From Actinomadura macrotermitis (GTDB lineage: Bacteria; Actinomycetota; Actinomycetes; Streptosporangiales; Streptosporangiaceae), in the NCBI RefSeq assembly GCF_009604375.1, contig NZ_WEGH01000001.1, positions 1,922,001-1,986,000 on the forward strand: DNA of 64,000 nucleotides, in the 5' to 3' direction. A program made the translations under genes and the position numbers. The notes under the pieces are model-generated. The model saw only the letters and a list, made by a program, of their open reading frames with translations. It was not told where the DNA came from and did no database searches. Positions within the stretch are counted from its first letter, which is position 1. The number at the start of each line of letters is the position of its first letter. Positions 9,084 through 16,917 of the stretch are shown piece by piece.

Positions 9084-10573
9084 CCGGGCGATTCCCCGAG
9101 ATCGACATCGACGCACATCCGCGCTTCAGCGTCTACTCCGCCGGAAACCTGGGGGAGGTCGCGCCGCAGCGGCTGTCGCCCATGTCGTGGTCGCTGGTCG
9201 GCACGCCCATGGAGCGCGGGACCCGCCGGCTGGTCCGCCGCATATGGGGCGACCGGCCGTGGGGCCAGGGCGACCACTACGTGTTCCTCGGCTACTTCGG
9301 CTGCAAGCCGTACCACAACCTCTCGGCGTACGCCCATCTGGCGCGGCAGCTCCCCAGGGTCGCGCCCGAGGACGTCGCCGACGCCTACTTCGAGGGGGTG
9401 GCGGCGCCGCAGACCGCGGCGCGGCGCGAGAGCGGCTACAACCGGATGGCCGCCGTCCCCCGGCTGGTCCGCGAACTCGGGCGGCTCGGCCCCACCCTGC
9501 GCCGGCTGGAGGAGGACGTCTTCCTCGTCGAGCAGCACGCCCGCACCGCCATCGGGCTGCGCTCGGAGGCGGGGCTGGCCGAGACGCTGCTGCGCGCCGC
9601 GGACCTGCTGGACGACGCCTGGGCCACGCACATCATCACCACGACCGGGCTGGTCCCGCTGACGGTCGTGCAGCGCGCGGTCAACAAGCGCCTGCTCGGC
9701 TCGTACGGCGAGGTGGAGCCGTGGCTGAACCGCCCCCGCGAGCTGGTGTGGAGCCGGCTGCACGACTTCGCCGGCGACGAAGGGGCGCTCCTGCCCGGCG
9801 AGTTCCTCAACTCCTCGTTCTACGAGGTGGCCGACGACCAGATGCCGTGGCGGCAGTTCGCCGTACGGCACAAGGCGGTCACCGAGGGCAACGCGAACGC
9901 GCGCGGGCTGGTCGACCCGGCGGAGGCGCAGTGGGGGATGCTCGGCGGCGTGCGCGGCCGGGTCGTCCAGTCGATCGCGCGGGTGATCGGCGAGACCATG
10001 TCGTCCCGCGAGCACTCCAAGTCGCTGGTCATGCGGCTGCTGCACGTCCACCGCCGGACGCTGCCGGTCCTGGCGGAACTGTGGTCGGTGGACGCCGGCG
10101 TCTGGCCGTACCTCACCATCGAGGAGTTCCGCCGGCTCTACCGCGAGCCGGGCCTGGCCGACCAGGTCCCGGCGCGGCGCGCGGCGTGCGAACGCGCCAT
10201 CGTGACGCCGATGCCCGAGCACCTCGACCTCGGCGGCGCCGCCCCGCGCAGCTGGGCCGACGACGCCCCCAAGCAGGCCCGGGGCGTGTCGCCGGGCCGC
10301 GTCACCGGCGTCGTGGTGCACGCCGAGGACGACCTGCCCGAGGACGTCCCGTGCATCCTCGTCTGCGAGTCCGCCGACGCCGACGTGGCGCCGCTGCTCG
10401 GCTTCGTGGACGGGGTGCTGACGCAGCGCGGCAGCGACATGTCGCACATCGCGATCCTGTCCCGCGAGTACCACCTTCCGGCGGTCGTGGGATGCGCGCT
10501 GGTGAAGGACCTGAAACCCGGTGACACGGTCACCATCGACGGCACGACAGGAGAGGTCTATGTCGAACGCTGA
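9080..10573 (+). CDS. PEP-utilising-type protein: substrate-binding plus phosphohistidine swivel domain, no ATP-grasp
   Basis: A 497-aa protein. Near the N-terminus NLGEVAPQRLSPMSWS resembles the segment that opens the central substrate-binding domain of rifampin phosphotransferase-like enzymes. The last ~85 residues form a swivelling domain with TQRGSDMSHIAILSREYH, the catalytic His being residue 456, then LPAVVG. The ATP-grasp domain that normally charges this His is absent: the start overlaps the preceding stop, leaving no room for it. The ATP-grasp-bearing protein at 11860 could provide it. I infer a split ATP-dependent phosphotransferase acting on a hydroxyl of the pathway intermediate; this is unproven. 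A PEP-synthase-like role is less likely because no PEP/pyruvate barrel is present. Confidence 0.8.
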   Translation: MTGRFPEIDIDAHPRFSVYSAGNLGEVAPQRLSPMSWSLVGTPMERGTRRLVRRIWGDRPWGQGDHYVFLGYFGCKPYHNLSAYAHLARQLPRVAPEDVADAYFEGVAAPQTAARRESGYNRMAAVPRLVRELGRLGPTLRRLEEDVFLVEQHARTAIGLRSEAGLAETLLRAADLLDDAWATHIITTTGLVPLTVVQRAVNKRLLGSYGEVEPWLNRPRELVWSRLHDFAGDEGALLPGEFLNSSFYEVADDQMPWRQFAVRHKAVTEGNANARGLVDPAEAQWGMLGGVRGRVVQSIARVIGETMSSREHSKSLVMRLLHVHRRTLPVLAELWSVDAGVWPYLTIEEFRRLYREPGLADQVPARRAACERAIVTPMPEHLDLGGAAPRSWADDAPKQARGVSPGRVTGVVVHAEDDLPEDVPCILVCESADADVAPLLGFVDGVLTQRGSDMSHIAILSREYHLPAVVGCALVKDLKPGDTVTIDGTTGEVYVER

Positions 10574-10829
10574 ACTCGGTACCGCCGATGAGTTCCTCAC
10601 CGAGATGGAGGACATCTACGCCGACCTCAAGCAGGTCAGGCGCAGCATCCGGCTCGGCGACGTCATCGCCAAGGACCTCGGGGTGGACTCCCTGGACGCC
10701 CTGGAGATGCTGGTGGTGCTGGAGAACACCTACGGCGTGACGCTGGTGGGGAACCCGCAGGTCGCCGCGGTGGAGACCGTCGGCGACCTGCACACCCTGC
10801 TCGGCGCCCTCACCGGCGCGAGGGCGTGA
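10560..10829 (+). CDS. Acyl carrier protein
   Basis: An 89-aa acidic helical protein. DLGVDSLDALEML is the phosphopantetheine attachment motif; the modified Ser is residue 44 (codon 10689-10691). The ATG at 10560 follows GGAGAGG closely and overlaps the previous gene by 14 bp. It is a stand-alone carrier, the presumed acceptor for the FAAL-activated acid and the platform for the dehydrogenase and reductases. No ketosynthase, malonyl transferase or phosphopantetheinyl transferase is seen in the window. Confidence 0.93.
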   Translation: MSNAELGTADEFLTEMEDIYADLKQVRRSIRLGDVIAKDLGVDSLDALEMLVVLENTYGVTLVGNPQVAAVETVGDLHTLLGALTGARA

Positions 10830-11863
10830 TGGGCATGGAGTACCGCCGGCTCGGCGGGTCCGGCGCGCGGGTCAGCGCCTACGGCCTCGGCACGATGATG
10901 TTCGGCGCGTCCGGGGGGCAGGGGCCCGAGGAGGCCGACCGGATGGTCGGCCTCGCCCTGGACCGCGGGATCAACCTGATCGACACGGCCGACGCCTACG
11001 CGGGCGGCGAGTCCGAGCGCATCCTCGGGCAGGTCCTGAAGGGCCGCCGCGACCAGGTGTTCCTCGCGACGAAGTTCCACATGCCGACCGGGCCCGGCCC
11101 CAACGACCGCGGCAACTCGCGCCTGCACATCATGCGCGCCGTCGAGGCCAGCCTGTCCCGCCTGGACACCGACCACATCGACCTGTACCAGGTGCACCGG
11201 CCCGACCCCGACTGCGACATCGACGAGACCCTGGGCGCGCTCACCGACCTGGTCCGCCAGGGCAAGGTCCGCTACATCGGCACGTCGGCGTTCCCGCCGG
11301 AGCTCCTCGTGGAGTCGGCGTGGACCGCCGAGAAGCGGCTGCGGGAGCGGTTCGTGGCCGAGCAGGCGCAGTACTCGGTGCTGAACCGGGCGGTCGAGTC
11401 CGGGGTGCTGCCGACGTGCCGGCGGCTCGGCATGGGCGTGCTGGTGTGGAGCCCGCTGGCGGGCGGCTGGCTGACCGGCAAGTACCGGCGCGGCCAGGAG
11501 TTCCCGGCGGGTTCGCGGGCGGCCGAGCAGAAGGTCACCGTCCGCTTCTTCAGCGACAGCCCCGAGAACGCCCGCAAGTACGACATCGTGGAGCAGCTGG
11601 AGCAGCTCGCCGAATCGCGCGGCCTCAGCCTGCTGCAGCTCGCGCTCGCCTGGGTGGACACCCACCCGGCGATCACCTCGACGCTGCTCGGGCCGCGCAC
11701 CGCCGCCCAGCTCGGCGGCCTGCTGGACGCGGCCGGCGCCACCCTGGACGCCGAGGCGCTGGACCTGATCGACCTGCTGCTGCCGCCGGGCGCCGACACC
11801 AACCCCGCCGATCTCGGCTACACCCCGCCGTGGATCTCCGACGCCTCCCGGCGGCGCCGGTGA
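10826..11863 (+). CDS. Aldo/keto reductase
   Basis: A 345-aa NADPH-dependent oxidoreductase with the (beta/alpha)8 family signatures: YRRLGGSGARVSAYGLGT at the N-terminus, LIDTADAYAGGESE (Asp and Tyr of the catalytic tetrad), KFHMP (Lys), and IDLYQVHRPDP (His). The GTG at 10826 overlaps the ACP stop; the ATG three bases later is an equally good start. It resembles YajO/YakC-type cytosolic AKRs that reduce aldehydes or ketones. Within the cluster it could reduce an aldehyde released from the ACP. Confidence 0.93.
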   Translation: MMGMEYRRLGGSGARVSAYGLGTMMFGASGGQGPEEADRMVGLALDRGINLIDTADAYAGGESERILGQVLKGRRDQVFLATKFHMPTGPGPNDRGNSRLHIMRAVEASLSRLDTDHIDLYQVHRPDPDCDIDETLGALTDLVRQGKVRYIGTSAFPPELLVESAWTAEKRLRERFVAEQAQYSVLNRAVESGVLPTCRRLGMGVLVWSPLAGGWLTGKYRRGQEFPAGSRAAEQKVTVRFFSDSPENARKYDIVEQLEQLAESRGLSLLQLALAWVDTHPAITSTLLGPRTAAQLGGLLDAAGATLDAEALDLIDLLLPPGADTNPADLGYTPPWISDASRRRR

Positions 11864-13332
11864 GCGGAACCCGCACCCGCACCACCACCTACGCGCACGC
11901 CTTCGAGGACGCCGCCCGGATCCCGCCCGCCGAGCGGGCCGCCCTGCTCGGCGGGAAGGGCGCCGGGCTGGTCCGGATGACCGAGGCGGGCCTGCCGGTC
12001 CCGCCCGGGTTCGTCCTGTCCACCGCGGCCGGGCTGGCGTTCCTGGAGAACGGCGAGCCGCCGCCGGGCCTGCGCGCGGAGGTCCGCGCCCAGATGGACC
12101 GGCTGGCCCGCCGCCTGGGCCGGGTCTTCGGCGGCGGGCCGTCCCCGCTGCTGGTGTCGGTGCGCTCCGGCGCGGCGGTGTCCATGCCGGGAATGATGGA
12201 CACCTTGCTGAACATCGGGCTCGTCCCGGCGGCGGCGGCCGCGCTGGACGCCCGCACCGGGGATTCCGGATACGCCCGGCGTTCGGCCCGCGCCCTGGCC
12301 GAGGCCCACGCCGGCCTCGGCCTCGGCCCGGTGTCCGGCGACCCCTACGAGCAGTTGTTCACCGCGATCGACGCGGTCTTCTCCTCGTGGCGGACCGAGC
12401 GGGCGACGGAGTACCGGCGGCTGCACGGGCTGCCGGACGAGGGCGGCACCGCCGTCACCGTCCAGGCCATGGTGCTCGGCGACCTGCCCGGACCGGGCGT
12501 CTCGGGCACCGGCGTGCTGTTCACCCGCGACCCGGTGACCGGCGAGCCCGGCGCCGTCGGGGAGTTCCTGCCGGACGGGCAGGGCAGCGGCCTGGTCGAC
12601 GGCACCCGCACCCCGGGCCCGCTGGCCGACCTGGCGGCGCGGGCGCCCGGGGTGCACGCCGACCTGCTGCGCCACGCGGCGGCGCTGGAGGCGATGTACG
12701 CCGACATGTGCGACATCGAGTTCACCGTCGAGGACGGCACGCTGTGGCTGCTCCAGGTCCGGCCCGGCAAACGGACGGACGCCGCGGCGGCCCGCATCGC
12801 GCTGGACCTCGTGGCGGAGGGCACGATCGACCGGGCCGAGGCGGTCCGGCGGGCCGGGGACCGCACCGGCGCGGTCGCGTCGGCCGCGCCGGGCACCGAC
12901 CTCGGCCCGGTCCTGTGCACCGGGCTGCCCGCCTCCCCCGGGATCGCCACCGGGCGGGTGGTCTTCGACGCCGACGCCGCGCTGGACATGGCCGACAGCG
13001 GGGAGACCGCCGTCCTCGTCCGGGAGTTCACCGAGCCGTCCGACATCCACGGGATGGCCGCCGCCGGCGCGATCCTCACCGCGACCGGCGGCCGGATGAG
13101 CCATGCCGCCGTGGTCGCCCGCGAACTGGGCGTGCCGTGCGTGTGCGGCGCCGCCGCGCTGGCCTTCGAGGCCGGCACGGTCCGGATCGGCGGGCGGCCG
13201 CTCGCCGCCGGGGACGTCGTGACGGTGGACGGCACCGGCGGCCGCGTGCACGGGCCGGCCGCCGCGGCCGTCACCACCACGCCGGCCCGGACGGCCTACC
13301 AGGAGCGGCTCGCCGAGTGGGCCGGGGCATGA
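11860..13332 (+). CDS. PPDK-like protein: ATP-grasp plus phosphohistidine swivel domain, lacks PEP/pyruvate barrel
   Basis: A 490-aa protein. LGGKGAGLVRMTEAGLPVPP and VSVRSGAAVSMPGMMDTLLN are the N-terminal nucleotide-binding signatures of pyruvate phosphate dikinase; LWLLQVRPGKRT ends the ATP-grasp part. TATGGRMSHAAVVARELG, with catalytic His 415, then VPCVCGA, is the swivelling phosphohistidine domain. Full PPDK is near 870-900 aa; the whole C-terminal PEP/pyruvate TIM barrel is missing and the gene ends cleanly in ATGA overlapping the next gene, so this is a compact form, not a frameshift. It probably autophosphorylates His with ATP and hands phosphate to another acceptor; the partner at 9080 is the best candidate. 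Confidence 0.85.
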   Translation: MSGTRTRTTTYAHAFEDAARIPPAERAALLGGKGAGLVRMTEAGLPVPPGFVLSTAAGLAFLENGEPPPGLRAEVRAQMDRLARRLGRVFGGGPSPLLVSVRSGAAVSMPGMMDTLLNIGLVPAAAAALDARTGDSGYARRSARALAEAHAGLGLGPVSGDPYEQLFTAIDAVFSSWRTERATEYRRLHGLPDEGGTAVTVQAMVLGDLPGPGVSGTGVLFTRDPVTGEPGAVGEFLPDGQGSGLVDGTRTPGPLADLAARAPGVHADLLRHAAALEAMYADMCDIEFTVEDGTLWLLQVRPGKRTDAAAARIALDLVAEGTIDRAEAVRRAGDRTGAVASAAPGTDLGPVLCTGLPASPGIATGRVVFDADAALDMADSGETAVLVREFTEPSDIHGMAAAGAILTATGGRMSHAAVVARELGVPCVCGAAALAFEAGTVRIGGRPLAAGDVVTVDGTGGRVHGPAAAAVTTTPARTAYQERLAEWAGA

Positions 13333-14084
13333 CGCCCGAGGTGGCCGGGCTGGTGCTGCTGCTCGGCCAGGTCCAGGACGAGCTGGCCGGGCTGCTGGCG
13401 GACCGCCCGGACGCCGACTGGCTCCGGGACACGCCGGCGCCGCGCTGGACCGTCCGCGACCAGGTCGCGCACCTGGCCGACACCGAGGAGGTCGCGCTCG
13501 CCACGCTGACCGGCGGAGACCGGGCGTTCGCCCGCGCCCTGTCGGGCCACGCCGACGCCGACGCGTTCACCGAGGCGGGCTGCGAGCGGGGCCGCGCCAT
13601 GACGCCCGGGCAGGTGCTGCGGTGGTGGCGGACGGCCGCCGCCGCGACCCGGGCCGCGTTCACCACGGCCCCCGAAGACCTGCGGGTCCCGTGGGGCCTC
13701 GGCATGAGCGTGGCCGACTTCGCCCGGGCCCGTCTCATGGAGCACTGGGCGCACGGCCTGGACATCCGGGCCGCGCTCGGCGCCGGCCCCGCCCACGACG
13801 CCGCACTGCCGCAGGTGGCCCGGCTGGCCCTGGCGAGCGTGCCGTACGCGGTGGCGCGCGCCGGGCTGCGCCGCCCGCCGGGCCGCACGCTGCGGCTCGC
13901 GCTGACCTCGGGCGCCGGCCAGCACGAGTTCGGGCCTGCCGACGCCACCGACACGGTGACCGGGCCGCTGGACGCCTGGTGCCGGATCGCGGTGCGGCGG
14001 CCCCGCGCCGGGGACACCGCCGCGCTCACCGCCACCGGCCCGCTCGCCGAACTGGCCGTCCGGCACGCCCGCGCCTACCTATGA
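13329..14084 (+). CDS. DinB/maleylpyruvate-isomerase-type metal-binding protein
   Basis: A 251-aa protein of the actinobacterial maleylpyruvate isomerase N-terminal/DinB four-helix fold. WTVRDQVAHLADTEE supplies the first conserved His and MEHWAHGLDIRAA the two others expected to hold a divalent metal. The C-terminal ~90 residues form a second small domain, as in TIGR03084-like proteins. Family members include mycothiol-dependent isomerases and transferases, so a thiol-linked isomerisation or conjugation step is conceivable; function here is not deducible. Its ATG overlaps the PPDK-like stop. Confidence 0.82.
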   Translation: MTPEVAGLVLLLGQVQDELAGLLADRPDADWLRDTPAPRWTVRDQVAHLADTEEVALATLTGGDRAFARALSGHADADAFTEAGCERGRAMTPGQVLRWWRTAAAATRAAFTTAPEDLRVPWGLGMSVADFARARLMEHWAHGLDIRAALGAGPAHDAALPQVARLALASVPYAVARAGLRRPPGRTLRLALTSGAGQHEFGPADATDTVTGPLDAWCRIAVRRPRAGDTAALTATGPLAELAVRHARAYL

Positions 14085-14120
14085 CCACGGGCTTATGACC
14101 TCGGGCTATGACCACGGGCC
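14080..14120 (+). repeat. Three short direct repeats
   Basis: Three near-identical 13-14-base units (TATGACCACGGGC, TATGACCTCGGGC, TATGACCACGGGC) stand head to tail over the stop codon of the DinB-like gene, followed by a partial fourth unit CATGACG. They sit in the 57-bp gap before the winged-helix-like gene, so they could be an operator or replication slippage; each contains an ATG but in different frames. Confidence 0.6.
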
Positions 14121-14141
14121 CATGACGCCGAAGGAGACACG

Positions 14142-14759
14142 ATGCCGAACACACCGAGCACCCTGAGCACCCCGGACACGCTCAACACACTGAACTCCTT
14201 GACGATCAAGGGGCTGGCGCAGGCGGCGGAGCTGTCCCGGGCCACCGGCACGCCGGAGCCGGAGCTGGCCGCCCGGCTGGAGGAGCTGGCGGCCGCCGGG
14301 CTGGTCCGGCAGCGCACCGGCCGGATCAGCGGCTGGTCGGTCACCCCGGAAGGCCGCGCGCACCGCGACGAGCTGCTGCGCGCCGAACTCGCCGAGCACG
14401 GCGCGCACGCCGCCGTGGAGGCCGCCTACACCGCGTTCCTGCCGCTGAACGACGAGGTCAAGGCGCTCTGCACCCGCTGGCAGGCCGACCGGGACGAAAC
14501 CGCGGCGCGCACCGCGCTCGACGGGATCGACGCGGCCCTGCCCTCCGTCCTGGCCCCCGTCCTGGCCGGGCCCGCCGCCGCGCTGCCGCGGTACGGCCGG
14601 TACGTGGCGCGCCTGGCCGCGGCCGCCGAGCGGTTCCGCTCCGGCGAGCCCACCGCGCTCACCGCCCCCCGGACGGAGAGCTTCCACGACATCTGGATGG
14701 AGCTGCATGCCGACCTGCTGGCCACGCTCGGCCGGACCCGTACCTCCGCCGACGGTTGA
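14142..14759 (+). CDS. Winged-helix-like protein of unknown role
   Basis: A 205-aa protein with a good AAGGAG Shine-Dalgarno at 14131-14136. Residues ~20-75 look like a winged helix (alternating short helices, then GLVRQRTGRISGWSVTPEGR, a wing-like segment ending in a MarR-style TPEGR). The C-terminal ~130 residues are helical with a SFHDIWMELHADLLATLGR ending. It may be a local regulator, or a protein-interaction partner of the PPDK-like enzyme, since it directly follows that gene group. Neither is proven. The N-terminus is Thr/Asn/Leu-rich and probably disordered. Confidence 0.6.
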   Translation: MPNTPSTLSTPDTLNTLNSLTIKGLAQAAELSRATGTPEPELAARLEELAAAGLVRQRTGRISGWSVTPEGRAHRDELLRAELAEHGAHAAVEAAYTAFLPLNDEVKALCTRWQADRDETAARTALDGIDAALPSVLAPVLAGPAAALPRYGRYVARLAAAAERFRSGEPTALTAPRTESFHDIWMELHADLLATLGRTRTSADG

Positions 14760-14771
14760 GGAGGACGTCCG

Positions 14772-15881
14772 ATGACCACCGACCCCACAGGAGAACTGGC
14801 CGCCCTGCGCGTCGAGTTCCAGAGCTTCGTGGCCCGCGAGGGCAAGGACTACTCGCCGCTGTACGAGCGGCTGTCGGCCATCGCGGCGGACGAACCCGAC
14901 GTGCTGCGGCTGCTCCTGCCCGCGCCGCCGGAGTTCCGCCGCTACACCCTGTTCTTCGCGTCCCTGCACAGCGTGCTGGCCGAGAACCCCGACGACCCGC
15001 TGGCCGCCTGGTTCCCCACGGTGAGCGGGCGGCCGCCGAGGGCGGACGACCCGGCCGAGGCGTTCACGGCCTTCTGCCGCCGCCACGCCGGCGCGATCGC
15101 CGAGCGCGTCGCGGTGAACCGGACCCAGACCAACGAGGTCGGCCGGTCGGCGGCGCTGCTGCTCGGGCTCGCCCGCGCCGCGGCCCGGGCCGGGGACGCG
15201 CCGCTCGGCCTCATCGAGCTCGGCTGCAGCGCGGGCCTCAACCTCGGCGCCGACCGGTTCGGCTACGCGTACGAGAACGGGCCGGTGCTCGAGGCCCCCG
15301 ACTCCGACGTGGTGATCCGCTCCCGGCTGGAGGGCGACTGGACCGGCCTGCTGCCCGCCGCCCGGCCGGCGGTGGCCTGGCGGGCGGGCCTGGACGCCGC
15401 GCCGATCGACGTGACCGACGACCGCGCGGTCGGCTGGCTGGCCGCCTGCGTGTTCGGCGACCACGCCGAGCGGGCCGTCCGGCTGCGCGCCGCCGTCGCG
15501 GCGGCCCGCAAGGACCCGCCCCGGCTGCTGCGCCGGACCCTCCCCGACGGCGTCGCCGAGCTGCTCGCCGAGGTGCCGGACGGGGTGTACCCGTGCCTGA
15601 TGAACTCCTGGGTCCTGTCCTATGTGGACCCCGGCGCGGTCGCGCGGGTGCTGGAGGCGGTGCGGGAGTACTCGCGGCTGCGGCCGGTGAGCTGGGTGAC
15701 GCTGGAGCCGTCCGGGTCGGTCCCGGGGTTCGGCGTGCCGATCCCCGCGGGAGCGCAGCCGCCCACCCTGCTCGGGGTGTCGCACTTCGCCGGCGGCGAG
15801 CGCACCGACGAGTTCCTCGCGGTGACCCATCCGCACGGCGCGTGGATCCGGCGCCGCTCTCCCGACCACGACCCCGCCTGA
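14772..15881 (+). CDS. DUF2332 family protein
   Basis: A 369-aa protein starting 12 bp after the previous stop, behind a GAGGA motif. LIELGCSAGLNLGADRF in the middle looks like a glycine-rich SAM-binding loop, and NRTQTNEVGRSAALL just before it is typical of DUF2332. The family has no firmly assigned reaction; the loop suggests a class I methyltransferase-like fold. Its placement between the cluster core and the ABC exporter makes a tailoring or self-protection role possible. Confidence 0.8.
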   Translation: MTTDPTGELAALRVEFQSFVAREGKDYSPLYERLSAIAADEPDVLRLLLPAPPEFRRYTLFFASLHSVLAENPDDPLAAWFPTVSGRPPRADDPAEAFTAFCRRHAGAIAERVAVNRTQTNEVGRSAALLLGLARAAARAGDAPLGLIELGCSAGLNLGADRFGYAYENGPVLEAPDSDVVIRSRLEGDWTGLLPAARPAVAWRAGLDAAPIDVTDDRAVGWLAACVFGDHAERAVRLRAAVAAARKDPPRLLRRTLPDGVAELLAEVPDGVYPCLMNSWVLSYVDPGAVARVLEAVREYSRLRPVSWVTLEPSGSVPGFGVPIPAGAQPPTLLGVSHFAGGERTDEFLAVTHPHGAWIRRRSPDHDPA

Positions 15882-15951
15882 TGGCCCCGGCCCCGCCGGA
15901 GCCTCTCCCACCGACCGACTCCATGAACGACCAGCGCGTAAGGGGTTCTGC

Positions 15952-16917
15952 ATGCCTCAGCTCGACCTGCCGGTGGCCAGGACCGAAGGAACCGGCACTC
16001 CGATCACGCTGAGCCGGATAGCGATGAGCTTCGGCGACGTGCGCGCCCTGGCCGGGGTCGACCTCACGGTCAAGGCCGGGAGCGTCCTCGGCCTGCTCGG
16101 CCAGAACGGCGCCGGGAAGACCACGCTGATGTCGATCGCGGCGGGGCTGCTGCGCCCCGACGAAGGCGACGTCAGGGTGGACCCCGGCACCCGGATCGGG
16201 CTCATGCCGCAGGAGCACGCCCTCTACCCGATGCTGACGGCGGAGGAGAACCTGCGGTTCATCGCCCGCGCGGTCGGGCTGCCGAAGGCCTCCGTCGACG
16301 CCGAGGTCGCCCGCGTCCTCGGCGCGGTGAACCTCGCCGACCGCAAGGACCAGCGGGTGGGCGGGTTCTCCGGCGGCATGAAGCGCCGCATCGGGTTCGC
16401 CGCCGCCATCCTCGGCGGCCCCGGCGTGCTGCTGCTCGACGAGCCGACCGTCGGCGTCGACCCCCAGTCGCGGCTCCTGCTGCTGGAGCTCATCGAGCAG
16501 GAGGCGGCGCGCGGCGCGGGCGTCGTCTACTCCACCCACTACATGGAGGAGGTCGGGCGGCTCGCCCGCGACGTCGTGATCCTGCACGAGGGCCGGGCCC
16601 GCTTCGCCGGCACCCTGGAGTCGCTGCTGGCCGCGCAGGGCACCGCGCACCTCGAACTGCGCCTCACCGGCCCGGGCACCGAGGCGCTGCGCGCCGCGCT
16701 CGACGCCGACCCGCGCGTCGAGGGCAAGGCCGAGGCCGCCACCGCCGCGGACGGCACCTGCGTGCTGCGGCTGCCCGCGCCCGACCGCCTCGCCGCCGTA
16801 CAGGTCGTGTCCGACCTCGGCCGCACCTTCGACGTGCACATCGACGACCTGCGGTTCGACGCGCCGAGCCTCGAATCGGCCTTCATCGCGCTGACCGGAA
16901 GCGAGACCGACTCATGA
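15952..16917 (+). CDS. ABC transporter ATP-binding protein
   Basis: A 321-aa nucleotide-binding subunit. GQNGAGKTT is Walker A (about residue 49), MPQEHALYP the Q-loop, FSGGMKRR the signature, [12 protein letters not shown]alker B/D-loop and STHYMEE the H-loop. The ~95-residue C-terminal extension is the accessory domain of DrrA/CcmA-type exporters. An AAGGGG motif lies 7 bases before the ATG. The permease follows with an ATGA overlap. It likely exports, or gives resistance to, the product of the adjacent cluster. Confidence 0.93.
   Translation: MPQLDLPVARTEGTGTPITLSRIAMSFGDVRALAGVDLTVKAGSVLGLLGQNGAGKTTLMSIAAGLLRPDEGDVRVDPGTRIGLMPQEHALYPMLTAEENLRFIARAVGLPKASVDAEVARVLGAVNLADRKDQRVGGFSGGMKRRIGFAAAILGGPGVLLLDEPTVGVDPQSRLLLLELIEQEAARGAGVVYSTHYMEEVGRLARDVVILHEGRARFAGTLESLLAAQGTAHLELRLTGPGTEALRAALDADPRVEGKAEAATAADGTCVLRLPAPDRLAAVQVVSDLGRTFDVHIDDLRFDAPSLESAFIALTGSETDS

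Noticed and set aside
11860..13332. Complete pyruvate phosphate dikinase
   Set aside because: The C-terminal PEP/pyruvate-binding barrel is absent and the gene ends in a normal overlap with the next one.
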